The notes under the pieces are model-generated. The model searched no databases. It was given only the letters and a program-made list of their open reading frames with translations, and was not told the DNA's origin. Shown piece by piece: positions 7,509 to 15,725 of a stretch of DNA of 64,000 bases (positions are counted from its first letter, which is position 1; each line of letters begins with the position of its first letter). The translations under genes and the position numbers were made by a program. The DNA is taken from NCBI RefSeq assembly GCF_000403845.2, contig NZ_KE159568.1, forward strand, positions 1,006,796-1,070,795, in the 5' to 3' direction. This stretch comes from Eubacterium sp. 14-2 (GTDB lineage Bacteria > Bacillota > Clostridia > Lachnospirales > Lachnospiraceae).

Positions 7509-8504
7509 TTATACCTGAACAAATGCCGGTGTGTCTGCCGGAGCTTCCAGATATTTTTTCAGCTCATCATCCAGTTTCAGCAGTGTTACAGAATAGCCTG
7601 CCATGTCAATGGATGTCATGAAGTTGCCTACCAGTGTCTTTGCAACTTTAATCTTCTTATCTGCAAGCACTTCAGATACTCTCAGATTTGCAAGATATAA
7701 TTCCTGCAGCGGGGTTCCGCCCAGTCCGTTTACCATAACAGCAACTTCATCGCCTTCATGATAAATGTCTTCTGCAAAAATCTTCTCTAACAGTGTATCG
7801 GTGGTTTCTTTTACTGTGCGGATTTCTTCTCTGTGGGTTCCCGGCTCACCGTGAATTCCCATTCCGATTTCCACTTCATTTTCACCCAGCTCAAAGCTCG
7901 GTTTGCCTGCTGCCGGAACAGTACAGGGTGCAATTGCCATACCCATGGTACGAACATTTGCAATAACCTTTTCTGCTGCAGCCTTTACCGTCTGTAAATC
8001 TCCGCCTGCCTCTGCGCATGCGCCTGCAATTTTATGTACAAAAATGGTACCTGCGATACCTCTTCTTCCGGTGGTCCATGTGCTGTTTTCCACTGCAACG
8101 TCGTCGTTTACCACAACTTTTTCCACTTCAATGCCTTCGTCTCCGGCCATTTCTGCAGCCATCTCAAAGTTCATTACGTCACCGGTGTAGTTCTTGATCA
8201 CCAGAAGAACACCCTTGCCGCCGTTGCATGCCTTAATTGCTTCATATACCTGATCCGGTGTAGGTGAGGTAAACATGGCTCCTGCAACCGCTGCGTCCAG
8301 CATACCTTTTCCAACATAACCGCCATGTGCCGGTTCATGTCCGCTTCCGCCGCCGCTTACCAGCGCTACTTTCCCCTGAGAGCCACCGGCTCTTACCAGA
8401 ACGTCACATCCTTCTGCCCTTTTTACATATTCCGGGTGTGCTGCTACAATCCCCTGTAACATTTCTTCTACTACGTCATCCGGTTTGTTAATCATTTTTT
8501 TCAA
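7509..8504 (-). CDS. dhaK: Dihydroxyacetone kinase, DHA-binding subunit DhaK
   Basis: A 331-aa subunit that binds dihydroxyacetone covalently. The substrate-binding His218 lies in GMGIHGEPG, and the SGGGSGHEP loop is at 50-58. Phosphate comes from DhaL-ADP, recharged by DhaM from the PTS. The product, dihydroxyacetone phosphate, enters glycolysis. It is the last gene of the leftward operon dhaL-dhaM-HPr-EI-dhaK, separated from the EI gene by 187 bp that contain a short hairpin and a tandem repeat, and it is followed by a terminator. The position of dhaK at the operon end is unlike the usual dhaK-dhaL-dhaM order. Confidence 0.95.
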   Translation of the reverse strand: MKKMINKPDDVVEEMLQGIVAAHPEYVKRAEGCDVLVRAGGSQGKVALVSGGGSGHEPAHGGYVGKGMLDAAVAGAMFTSPTPDQVYEAIKACNGGKGVLLVIKNYTGDVMNFEMAAEMAGDEGIEVEKVVVNDDVAVENSTWTTGRRGIAGTIFVHKIAGACAEAGGDLQTVKAAAEKVIANVRTMGMAIAPCTVPAAGKPSFELGENEVEIGMGIHGEPGTHREEIRTVKETTDTLLEKIFAEDIYHEGDEVAVMVNGLGGTPLQELYLANLRVSEVLADKKIKVAKTLVGNFMTSIDMAGYSVTLLKLDDELKKYLEAPADTPAFVQV

Positions 8505-8608
8505 AGCAATTTCCTCCTTCTCCCTGCGTTGTACTACGCCTTGTTAAACTGCATCAGCTGCCATATCACAAAGTGATTATGGTATATAAATATATTAAGC
8601 AAAATCCA

Positions 8609-8636
8609 TGCCATTTCAGTCTTTCTGCAAATGGCA
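8609..8636. other. Hairpin in the EI-dhaK gap
   Basis: An 8-bp inverted repeat, TGCCATTT / AAATGGCA, with a 12-nt loop. It could be an mRNA processing or attenuation site adjusting dhaK levels; no T-tract follows. Confidence 0.4.
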
Positions 8637-8662
8637 GGATATTCCTTCATTCTTTTCTGTCT

Positions 8663-8698
8663 TTGATATTTTTTACCAGGTTGATATTTTTTACCAGG
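8663..8698. repeat. 18-bp tandem duplication at the EI stop codon
   Basis: TTGATATTTTTTACCAGG occurs twice head to tail. The right copy contains the leftward TAA stop of the enzyme I gene (8693-8691), so the duplication copied the last codons and stop into the 3' untranslated region. Confidence 0.8.
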
Positions 8699-10403
8699 TA
8701 TCCTGTCCATTACTACCAACCTTCTCCAGGTAAGCCCGAACCTCCTCTTTATCTGTAAACCGGAGCAGTTCCTCAAGATCACACCGGTTGGAATCCAGAT
8801 TACGGATCTGTTCTTTTACAGCCGGCGCCTGAGAGGCACTCATGCTCAGTTCATCCATACCCACTGCCGTCAGGAAAGGCATGGCCAGACGGTCTCCCGC
8901 CATTTCGCCGCACATACCCACCCAGATTCCGGCTTCGTGAGCGGCCGTCACCACCTGAAAAATGGAGCGTATGACTACCGGGTCAAAATAATCATAAATA
9001 TAATTTACTGTCTGGTTCCCTCTGTCTACTGCCAGCGTATACTGCACCAGATCATTGGTACCGATACTGAAGAAATCCACATGTCGGGCAAACACAGGGG
9101 CCATCACCACGGAGGCCGGTGTTTCCACCATAATTCCCAGGGGAACATTTTCATCAAAGGGAAGCTGCGCATTTCTCAGTTCTTCCATGGCTTCCTCCAT
9201 CAGCTTCCGGGTTTCTGTAACCTCGGAAAGCATGGTCACCATAGGAAGCATAATTCCAACTTTTCCATAAGCGCCGGCTCTCATAATAGCCCGAAGCTGG
9301 GTTTTGAACATCTCTTTGTTCTGAAGGCAGATTCGAATTGCACGGAACCCCAGAAAAGGATTCTCCTCTTCTGCCAGTTTCAGGCAGTCACAGCTCTTGT
9401 CTCCGCCGATATCCAGGGTTCTTATGACACATAAAGCGCCTTTTGCCTGCTCTGCCACAGACCTGTAAGCCTCAAACTGCTTTTCTTCTGAAGGAAGTTC
9501 AGGAGACTCCATAAAGAAAAATTCTGTCCGGTACAGTCCCACGCCCTGGCAGCCATATACAGAGGTTTTCTCCATATCCTCCGGACTGCTGATATTGGCG
9601 GCCACCAGCACTTCCTTTCCGTCTCTGGTGCAGGCCGGAAGCTGGGCCCGTTCCATCAGAACGGTACGCTCCTGCTCCTGTTTGCGGACTCTTTCCTGAA
9701 ATTCCTGTATCTGCTCCAGAGAAGGCTGCAGCGTAACCTCTCCTCTGACAGCGTCCACCAGAACCGTTTCGCCCTGGGCTGCCATCTGAGGGGTCAGTTC
9801 CACCCCAACCATGGTCACAAAGCCTTTTGCCCTGGCAATAATCACCGTATGGGAAGTCTTGCTCCCGTTTTCCAGAAGGACTGCCTTCACTTTTTCCTCC
9901 GGAAGGCCCGCCATAACGGAGGGCTCCAGATCTCTGGCACACAAAATGACCTGATCTCCCTCCACGGAAAATTCTTCCAGTCCCAGTATTTTTCGTATCA
10001 GGCGGTTTCCCACATCCACCACATCATTCTGCCGCTCCTTAAGATAAGGGTCGTCAATCTCGTCAAACATGGCTTTAAAATCAGAAACCGCCCGTAAAAC
10101 TGCCGCCGGTGCCGTCATTGCCTGCTGTATGTACCCGGTAATTGCTTCCACAAACGCCACATCTTCCAGCAGCATCTGATGGGCTCCCATAATCTCCAGT
10201 TCGCTCTCGGAAAGGTTTTCTCCGGATTCTAACATGGTTTCCAGATCTTTTTTCGCCATGGCCAGTGCATGTTCGTATTTTTCGGTTTCTTCCCCGACCC
10301 CTCCGGCTATGTAAGACTGCAGATGTTTTTCGTAATCCATGTTCAGAAAACGGATGGTTCCAACCGCAACGCCTTCCACTACAACATTTCCACGTACCAG
10401 CAT
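8691..10403 (-). CDS. ptsI: PTS enzyme I (phosphoenolpyruvate-protein phosphotransferase) of the dha operon
   Basis: A full-length 570-aa enzyme I. It autophosphorylates from PEP and passes the phosphate to HPr. The HPr-binding and phosphohistidine domains come first, with active His185 in GSKTSHTVII. The C-terminal PEP-binding barrel carries GVGLYRTEF, the metal and PEP residues, and a GMCGEMAGD cysteine motif. The ATG at 10403 is preferred over ATGs farther upstream because AGGAGAG lies 6-7 bases before it and it clears the HPr stop by 10 bp. It may serve only the DhaM phosphorelay here. In E. coli the EI, HPr and EIIA parts of DhaM are one polypeptide; here they are three genes. Confidence 0.9.
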   Translation of the reverse strand: MLVRGNVVVEGVAVGTIRFLNMDYEKHLQSYIAGGVGEETEKYEHALAMAKKDLETMLESGENLSESELEIMGAHQMLLEDVAFVEAITGYIQQAMTAPAAVLRAVSDFKAMFDEIDDPYLKERQNDVVDVGNRLIRKILGLEEFSVEGDQVILCARDLEPSVMAGLPEEKVKAVLLENGSKTSHTVIIARAKGFVTMVGVELTPQMAAQGETVLVDAVRGEVTLQPSLEQIQEFQERVRKQEQERTVLMERAQLPACTRDGKEVLVAANISSPEDMEKTSVYGCQGVGLYRTEFFFMESPELPSEEKQFEAYRSVAEQAKGALCVIRTLDIGGDKSCDCLKLAEEENPFLGFRAIRICLQNKEMFKTQLRAIMRAGAYGKVGIMLPMVTMLSEVTETRKLMEEAMEELRNAQLPFDENVPLGIMVETPASVVMAPVFARHVDFFSIGTNDLVQYTLAVDRGNQTVNYIYDYFDPVVIRSIFQVVTAAHEAGIWVGMCGEMAGDRLAMPFLTAVGMDELSMSASQAPAVKEQIRNLDSNRCDLEELLRFTDKEEVRAYLEKVGSNGQDTW

Positions 10404-10413
10404 ATTTTCTCTC

Positions 10414-10680
10414 CTATTCCTCATAAAATCCATGAGCGAACATATCGTCTAACTGTGTAAAAACTTCTTCTTCGTCCTCACCGGAAACAGTCACGGTCAC
10501 TTCCGCTCCCTTTTTGGCTCCCAGCGCGGTAATCATCAGAACACTTTTCCCATTGGCCTTTTTGGCTCCGTTGGTAAGGGTCACTTCACTTTTGTGCTTT
10601 CCGACAAATCTTGCAATGTCGGCTGCAGGCCTTGCGTGGATTCCCAATGCATTTGTCACAGTATAAGTTGCTGTTTTCAT
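10414..10680 (-). CDS. HPr phosphocarrier protein of the dha operon
   Basis: An 88-aa HPr. The active-site loop GIHARPAA has phospho-acceptor His15 and Arg17. Ser46 (GKSVLMI) is conserved, so regulation by HPr kinase is possible. The start at 10680 has GGAGGA 5 bases upstream; an earlier in-frame ATG lacks a ribosome site. It sits between dhaM and the EI gene, so it probably relays phosphate from EI to DhaM His9. Whether it is also the cell's general HPr cannot be decided from this window. Confidence 0.92.
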   Translation of the reverse strand: MKTATYTVTNALGIHARPAADIARFVGKHKSEVTLTNGAKKANGKSVLMITALGAKKGAEVTVTVSGEDEEEVFTQLDDMFAHGFYEE

Positions 10681-10744
10681 GATTTCCTCCATTCTGTGTG
10701 CTTTACAGCACAAACAGGGATTCTGTGAAAGAATTAACAATTTT

Positions 10745-11134
10745 TTACTCTACTTTTGATAACTGTTTCGCCATTTCTGCCGCTTCTGCAACTTCTGCCA
10801 TGGTTCCGCCTATGGCCGCCTGCACAGCTGCGCTCACTGCCCCTTCTAAAATGGGTGCGTCCGCAATCACCACATCAATGTCTTCTTCCAGAAGATCTAT
10901 GGCCATCTGAGAACTTAAAATTCCGCTGCCCAGATCTGCCAGAATCACCACGCCGTCCCCGTCGCTGGCGTCCATAATGCCCTGACGGATACGAAGTGCG
11001 TCTGTTCCGATGCTTCCGTCTTCCATACCTCCCACTGCCACGACACGGTGGTCTTTTCCTGCCATCTGTACTGCCAGTTCATAAATTCCTTCCGCCGCTT
11101 TTCTGCTGTGGGAAACAATCAATAATCCTACCAT
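10745..11134 (-). CDS. dhaM: PTS-dependent dihydroxyacetone kinase phosphotransferase subunit DhaM
   Basis: A 129-aa EIIA-mannose-type domain. The phospho-acceptor His9 lies in LLIVSHSRKAAEG. The rest (ADLGSGILSSQMA, DAPILEGAVSAAV) matches DhaM. It phosphorylates ADP bound to DhaL. It consists of the EIIA domain only; the HPr and EI domains that are fused in enterobacterial DhaM are encoded by the next two genes. It lies 17 bp after dhaL. Confidence 0.93.
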   Translation of the reverse strand: MVGLLIVSHSRKAAEGIYELAVQMAGKDHRVVAVGGMEDGSIGTDALRIRQGIMDASDGDGVVILADLGSGILSSQMAIDLLEEDIDVVIADAPILEGAVSAAVQAAIGGTMAEVAEAAEMAKQLSKVE

Positions 11135-11151
11135 ATTTACCTCGCTTTATG

Positions 11152-11781
11152 TTACTTTATATTTTCCAGATAAAATGCACGAATTGCTTCCAGTGTAATC
11201 AGAGATGAAGTTGCGCCTGGGTCCTGATGTCCGATACTTCTGTCTCCAAGATAACTTGCGCGTCCTTTGGTAGCACGGATGGTTTTGGTAAATTCCACTC
11301 CTTCTTTTGCCGCGTCGCACATATGATTCAGGCAGTCTTCCGGGCTTTCCCCTGCTTCGATTCCCTTTGTAAGAGCCTCCAGCGCCGGCTCAAGGGCATC
11401 CAGCATGGTCTTTTCTCCCCGTTCTGCCTTACCGCGCATTTTAATGCCGCCGATTACTGCTTCCATCATCTCTTTTGTATCTTCCAGTGTGATTTCCTTT
11501 TTCCCGCTTACAGCGCCCGCTGCTTTCATATATGCAGTGCCATACAGAGGACCGGATGCTCCGCCCACTTTGGATAACAGTACCATACCTGTTTTCTTCA
11601 GAATCACGCTGATATCTTCTTCATCCTGAGGAAGCTGCTGCAATACTTCCGTAAATCCTCTTGCCATGTTGATTCCATGGTCTGCATCGCCGATTGCGGA
11701 ATCCAGATCTGTAAGAAATTCTTTGTTTGCAATGATATCTTCTCCGATTTTCTGCATACATTGATATATTTTGGTTGCCAT
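11152..11781 (-). CDS. dhaL: Dihydroxyacetone kinase, ADP-binding subunit DhaL
   Basis: A 209-aa all-helical nucleotide subunit. The Mg-binding aspartates are in AIGDADHGINM (D32, D34 and the adjacent His35), with further family motifs VGGASGPLYGT and GDRSIGHQDPGA. It carries ADP permanently and acts as the coenzyme between DhaM and DhaK. It is the first gene of the operon and has an AGGAGG ribosome site. A sigma-54 promoter lies about 80 bp upstream. Confidence 0.95.
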   Translation of the reverse strand: MATKIYQCMQKIGEDIIANKEFLTDLDSAIGDADHGINMARGFTEVLQQLPQDEEDISVILKKTGMVLLSKVGGASGPLYGTAYMKAAGAVSGKKEITLEDTKEMMEAVIGGIKMRGKAERGEKTMLDALEPALEALTKGIEAGESPEDCLNHMCDAAKEGVEFTKTIRATKGRASYLGDRSIGHQDPGATSSLITLEAIRAFYLENIK

Positions 11782-11820
11782 AAAAATCCTCCTGTCTCTT
11801 TATATATTTATCTGGCATGT

Positions 11821-11840
11821 ATTGGGGAATTTTCCCCAAT
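11821..11840. promoter_or_regulatory. Palindrome in the dhaL leader
   Basis: ATTGGGGAA / TTCCCCAAT with a 2-bp centre, downstream of the -12 box. A second inverted repeat, GCTTATAT / ATATAAGC (11842-11862), overlaps the -12 side. They could be operator half-sites or a short leader hairpin. Confidence 0.5.
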
Positions 11841-11859
11841 CGCTTATATTTAATATATA

Positions 11860-11875
11860 AGCAAATTCTGTGCCA
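11860..11875 (-). promoter_or_regulatory. Sigma-54 (-24/-12) promoter of the dha operon
   Basis: The leftward sequence reads TGGCAC-AGAAT-TTGCT, an exact match to TGGCAC-N5-TTGCW. It lies in the 100-bp gap between the sigma-54 activator gene and dhaL, and rpoN itself is immediately upstream. The expected start is near 11850. Confidence 0.85.
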
Positions 11876-11881
11876 GTTTGT

Positions 11882-14026
11882 TCACCGTTTTGTTTCCAGC
11901 TGATATTTCCGGGCTTTGGACGCCACGGTTTTATGGGTCAGCCCCAGGGCTTTTCCCGCTCCGTTAAAACTTCCGTATGTTTCCAGCGCCCGTCTTATAA
12001 TTTCTTTCTCGTAATATTCCCAGGGATACAGTTCCTGAGCTTCCCACCCCATATCTCCCGGAAGGCTCAGGCTGTTTTGGGGAGAAATACGCCCTTCACC
12101 GGCTGCCGCGTTTTCCGCCCCGGAATTTCCATATGCAAAACCATGCTTTTCATAAGATCCGCCGGTATAATTTTCGCTGATATAATGGGGCAGGTCTTTT
12201 CGCCCCACCTGGGCTCTGTCAGCCAGAATATTAACCCGCTCCATCACATTTTCCAGTTCCCGGATATTTCCCGGCCAGGAATACCGGAGAATGGCTTCCA
12301 TGGCTTCCGGCGTTAAATATTTGGGTTCCCGGTTTAAATCTGCCGCAATTTTGTTCAGAAAATGCTCTGCCAGCACCGGAATATCTTCCCGGCGTTCCCT
12401 CAGAGGCGGCAGCCAGATGGGAATTACATTGAGACGATAGTACAAATCCTCCCGAAATTCTCCCTTTTCCACCAGTTCTTCCAGATTCCGGTTGGTGGCG
12501 GCGATAATCCTGGCGTCCACCTGGATGGTCCTGTCGTCTCCCACCCGCTGAAATTCTTTTTTCTGAATTACCCGCAGCATTTTTGCCTGCATGGATTTGT
12601 CCAGTTCTCCAATCTCATCCAGAAAAATCGTTCCTTTATGGGCAAGCTCAAATTTTCCGATTTTCGTCTTAATGGCTCCTGTGTAGGCTCCTTTCACATG
12701 GCCGAACATCTCGCTTTCCAGCAGATTTTCCGGTATGGCCGCACAGTTTACCCGGATAAAATCATGGCTGGCCCGCCCGCTGGAATAATGAATGGCTTCT
12801 GCTATCAGCTCTTTGCCTGTGCCGCTTTCTCCCCGGATCAGCACGTTAAAATTATTGTCCGCTGTCTTTGCCGCAAGCTGCATGGCGTCATAAAGTTTGC
12901 TGCTGATACCCACAATCCGGTTAAATGCCGGGTTCAGCTTGTTGCGCCTGTTCAGCTCTTCTTCCAGATATTCCGTTTTGGCTGACAGATGGTGAATGCG
13001 CTCCACCAGTTCCTGTACCTCGCTCAGGCTTTTCACCACGGAAATGCCCCCCAAAATCTGCTGATTTACAATGATGGGGACCACATTCAGCACCAGATTT
13101 TTCCCGTTCTTTTTCTGGCAGATGGTACCCATGATTTTCTGGCCTTTTTCCAGTACCCTGGCAGCGCTTCCTCCGTCGTCAAAAGCCAGTATGTCGGCGC
13201 CCTCCTGTACCTGTTCCCCGGTGATATCCTGCCAGGCCCCGTTTACATAGGTAACAATGCCCTTCTGGTCAAATACGCAGATCCCGTCCTGTACAGCCTC
13301 CAGAATCTGATAATATTTTTCTTTCAGTTCTTTTACTTCTTCAAATTCCCAGCTGATACGCACCAGCTGAGACACATCTTCTAATGTGGTAATGGTTCCC
13401 TTTATTTCCCCGTTCTCCAGTATGGGCCTGGTATTTCCCACCATGGTAGAAGTTCCGATGGTCTGGGTATAGACGGTCATAGGTTCTTTGTCCCGTATGG
13501 CCCGCAGCATTTTACTGCCCCCAAACACTTCTTCGGCCCTGCGGCCCAGTGCTTCTCTCTCCGGAATGCCCAGCAGCTTTTCTGCCTCCCGGTTATAAAT
13601 TATAACGGTTTCCTGTTTGTCTGTCACCACCAGTCCGCTGGCAATACTGCTGTATATATTTTCCGCAGTGATTACGTGTTCCTGTAAAAGCGTATCCACC
13701 TGGCTGAGTTCCGCCTGATTCAGATTCAGATCATTTTCCAGAAAATCTCCTTCCAGAAACTCTTTCATTTCCGCGGCGGCTTCTTCTACCTGCTCTCCCT
13801 GGGTAATCAGAATGATTTCCTCATTTTTTTTGATTTTCATGGAAGTAACCAGCAGAAGGCTGGTCAGAGGCACGTCATGAAATCCTTTCCGCCGGATATG
13901 GAAATTCACATGGTATTTCCGCCGAAGCCTTTCCGCTTTTTGCACCAGCATGGCTGCGATTCTCACGTGCAGTCCTTTTTCACTGCGAATTTTCACCACT
14001 GCTTCCGTTCTGTCTTCTCTCATCAC
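11882..14026 (-). CDS. Sigma-54-dependent activator with N-terminal HPr-like domain (probable dha operon regulator)
   Basis: A 714-aa regulator. Residues about 8-92 are an HPr-like domain with H20 and R22 in EKGLHVRIAAM, aligning with HPr His15 and Arg17, although the usual proline is Ile23. Two PAS domains follow (about 112-215 and 235-345). Next is a AAA+ domain: Walker A GESGTGKE, the sigma-54 loop GAYTGA, and Walker B TIFLDEIG. A Fis-type HTH ends the protein (SFNGAGKALGLTHKTVASKA). It lies 20 bp after rpoN and directly upstream of the -24/-12 promoter of dhaL, so it very likely activates that operon. Phosphorylation of H20 by the PTS is a natural control point, but that is inference. Confidence 0.88.
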   Translation of the reverse strand: MMREDRTEAVVKIRSEKGLHVRIAAMLVQKAERLRRKYHVNFHIRRKGFHDVPLTSLLLVTSMKIKKNEEIILITQGEQVEEAAAEMKEFLEGDFLENDLNLNQAELSQVDTLLQEHVITAENIYSSIASGLVVTDKQETVIIYNREAEKLLGIPEREALGRRAEEVFGGSKMLRAIRDKEPMTVYTQTIGTSTMVGNTRPILENGEIKGTITTLEDVSQLVRISWEFEEVKELKEKYYQILEAVQDGICVFDQKGIVTYVNGAWQDITGEQVQEGADILAFDDGGSAARVLEKGQKIMGTICQKKNGKNLVLNVVPIIVNQQILGGISVVKSLSEVQELVERIHHLSAKTEYLEEELNRRNKLNPAFNRIVGISSKLYDAMQLAAKTADNNFNVLIRGESGTGKELIAEAIHYSSGRASHDFIRVNCAAIPENLLESEMFGHVKGAYTGAIKTKIGKFELAHKGTIFLDEIGELDKSMQAKMLRVIQKKEFQRVGDDRTIQVDARIIAATNRNLEELVEKGEFREDLYYRLNVIPIWLPPLRERREDIPVLAEHFLNKIAADLNREPKYLTPEAMEAILRYSWPGNIRELENVMERVNILADRAQVGRKDLPHYISENYTGGSYEKHGFAYGNSGAENAAAGEGRISPQNSLSLPGDMGWEAQELYPWEYYEKEIIRRALETYGSFNGAGKALGLTHKTVASKARKYQLETKR

Positions 14027-14046
14027 GCTTTCCTTCTTCCTGAACT

Positions 14047-15387
14047 TCAGTGATATTCTTTCCGCTGGCGGACATTGGGAATCTGAAGCTGTTCCCGGTA
14101 TTTCACCACCGTCCGTCTGGAAATGTCTATTCCCATGTTTGCCAGTTCCTGCACAATCCGGGAATCACTGAGTGGATTTGTCTTATCCTCTTCCTGAATG
14201 ATTTTTTCTATGCAGGAGCGTGCATTTTTCTCTGCTCCTTTGTTGGAGAAAAAATATTTCAGTTCAAAAATTCCCCAGCGGCATTCCAGGTATTTTTCTT
14301 TCAGCGCCCGGCTTACCGTAGATTCATGAAGATCTGTGTCCTGTGCAATATCTGCAAGATTCAGGGGACTTAAGTACATTTTTCCTTTTTCAAAAAATGC
14401 TTCCTGCCGTTCCACAACAGCCTCCGCCACTCTGCGCAGGGTTTCCTCTCTCCGTTCCATGTTTCTCAGAAGGATTCTGGCCTCCCGGTACTGTTCCTGC
14501 AGATATTCATAGTCTGCTCCCGATTTTTCCCGGCTCAGAAGGGGCAGATACTCCTGATTGATTCTGGGAAATGAGATTCTTTCCCGGTTTAAAATAATCT
14601 GATACGTTCCATGGTTGTTCCGTACCGTAATATCAGGATAGATAAATTCTCCCTGGGTTCCGGTTCCATACCCACGTCCCGGCACAGGTTCCAGTTCCCG
14701 GATCCGGGCAATCAGCCCCTGTACCTTTTCCCGCTTCCATCCGGTTTTGCGGCATATCTGCGGTATTTTATTATGTATGATTTCATCTGTGCAGTCTGCA
14801 GCCAGTGTGTATAAGTCTTTTGTATCGCCTTCCAGCTGTGCAATCTGCAATAAAAGGCATTCCCGCAGGTTCCGGGCAAACACGCCGCATGGCTCCAGTT
14901 TCTGCAGAGTGCGGATTTCTCCTTCCACCTGCTGCTCCGTCAGACCCAGAATACGGGAAATCTCCAGACTGCTCATTTTCAGGTATCCGGATTCTTCCAT
15001 ACACTCTATCAGATATTCTGCAATTTTCTGTCCTGTGGAATTTAAGTTCCATGTATAAAGCTGCATCCTGAGATGATCTTTCAGACTGGTTCCGCAGCTT
15101 TTTTCATCTACCAGCCCGTTGATATACTCCTGCTCCTGTCCAAAAACACAGGGTTCCCCGGCCATATAATATGTCTTTCGCTCCCACTCTGCGGGAATCT
15201 CTGCTTCCGGTTCTTCCTGTTTCTCCTCTTCCGGCTCCTGACAGGTCAGCATGGGATTAGACAGCACTGCGTCTTCAATATACTGCTCCAGCTCAGGTCC
15301 GCCCATCTGCAGCATAAACAGAGACTGTTCCATCTGAGGCGTCAGGGCCAGCTTCTGTGTCTGTTTTATTGTAAGTTCCAGTTCCAT
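14047..15387 (-). CDS. rpoN: RNA polymerase sigma-54 factor
   Basis: A 446-aa sigma factor of normal length. The N-terminal activator-interacting region is glutamine- and leucine-rich (QTQKLALTPQMEQSLFMLQM). It is followed by an acidic linker, the core-binding domain (ECLLLQIAQ), an HTH, and the C-terminal RpoN box SRRTVVKYREQ, which contacts the -24 element. It is the first gene of a leftward run with the HPr-domain activator. The ribosome site GAGGAGG lies inside the end of the upstream repeated sequence. The only sigma-54 promoter I recognised nearby is that of dhaL. Confidence 0.95.
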   Translation of the reverse strand: MELELTIKQTQKLALTPQMEQSLFMLQMGGPELEQYIEDAVLSNPMLTCQEPEEEKQEEPEAEIPAEWERKTYYMAGEPCVFGQEQEYINGLVDEKSCGTSLKDHLRMQLYTWNLNSTGQKIAEYLIECMEESGYLKMSSLEISRILGLTEQQVEGEIRTLQKLEPCGVFARNLRECLLLQIAQLEGDTKDLYTLAADCTDEIIHNKIPQICRKTGWKREKVQGLIARIRELEPVPGRGYGTGTQGEFIYPDITVRNNHGTYQIILNRERISFPRINQEYLPLLSREKSGADYEYLQEQYREARILLRNMERREETLRRVAEAVVERQEAFFEKGKMYLSPLNLADIAQDTDLHESTVSRALKEKYLECRWGIFELKYFFSNKGAEKNARSCIEKIIQEEDKTNPLSDSRIVQELANMGIDISRRTVVKYREQLQIPNVRQRKEYH

Positions 15388-15424
15388 GCTGCAGTGTCAC
15401 CTCCTCAGTGCATATTACTGTTCA

Positions 15425-15601
15425 GCTGTGCAGTACGCCAGGTTCCGCACTCAGGGCTCCTCCCGTCCTGCCTTTGGGCAGGATGGGTCCCTCCTCAGTG
15501 CATATGCATATTACAATTCTGCTGTGCAGTACGCCAGGTTCCGCACTCAGGGCTCCTCCCGTCCTGCCCAAAGGCAGGATGGGTCCCTCCTCAGTGCATA
15601 T
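15425..15601. repeat. 81-bp tandem repeat with an inverted hairpin loop
   Basis: Two copies, 15425-15505 and 15521-15601, offset by 96 bp. Each has a hairpin CCTGCC-loop-GGCAGG. The loop is TTTG in the left copy (15473-15476) and CAAA in the right copy (15569-15572), exact reverse complements. The end motif TCCTCAGTGCATAT also occurs a third time at about 15402-15415, where it forms the rpoN ribosome-binding region. This 338-bp gap between rpoN and the arsR-like gene holds no convincing gene. Confidence 0.88.
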
Positions 15602-15639
15602 TATATCATAACTATACATGTATTTGTTGCTTTTTTCTG

Positions 15640-15668
15640 TTGATGTGAAAGATTTTTAACGGTATAAT
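15640..15668 (+). promoter_or_regulatory. Promoter of the ArsR-family gene
   Basis: TTGATG, 17-bp spacer, TATAAT, 57 bp before the start codon. Confidence 0.75.
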
Positions 15669-15725
15669 CAATAACAGGGGCAGGGTGACTGCAATAAAAG
15701 CCCCGCCTGAACGAAAGGAATTTTC

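Noticed and set aside
15425-15601. A short CRISPR-like array
   Set aside because: Only two copies, the unit is 81 bp with no variable spacers of constant length, and no cas gene is present.
15386-15648. Overlapping open frames with a repeated peptide (QYARFRTQGSSRPA type) in the rpoN upstream region
   Set aside because: They arise because the 81-bp DNA repeat is a multiple of three and free of stops; several frames are open on both strands and none has a ribosome site.
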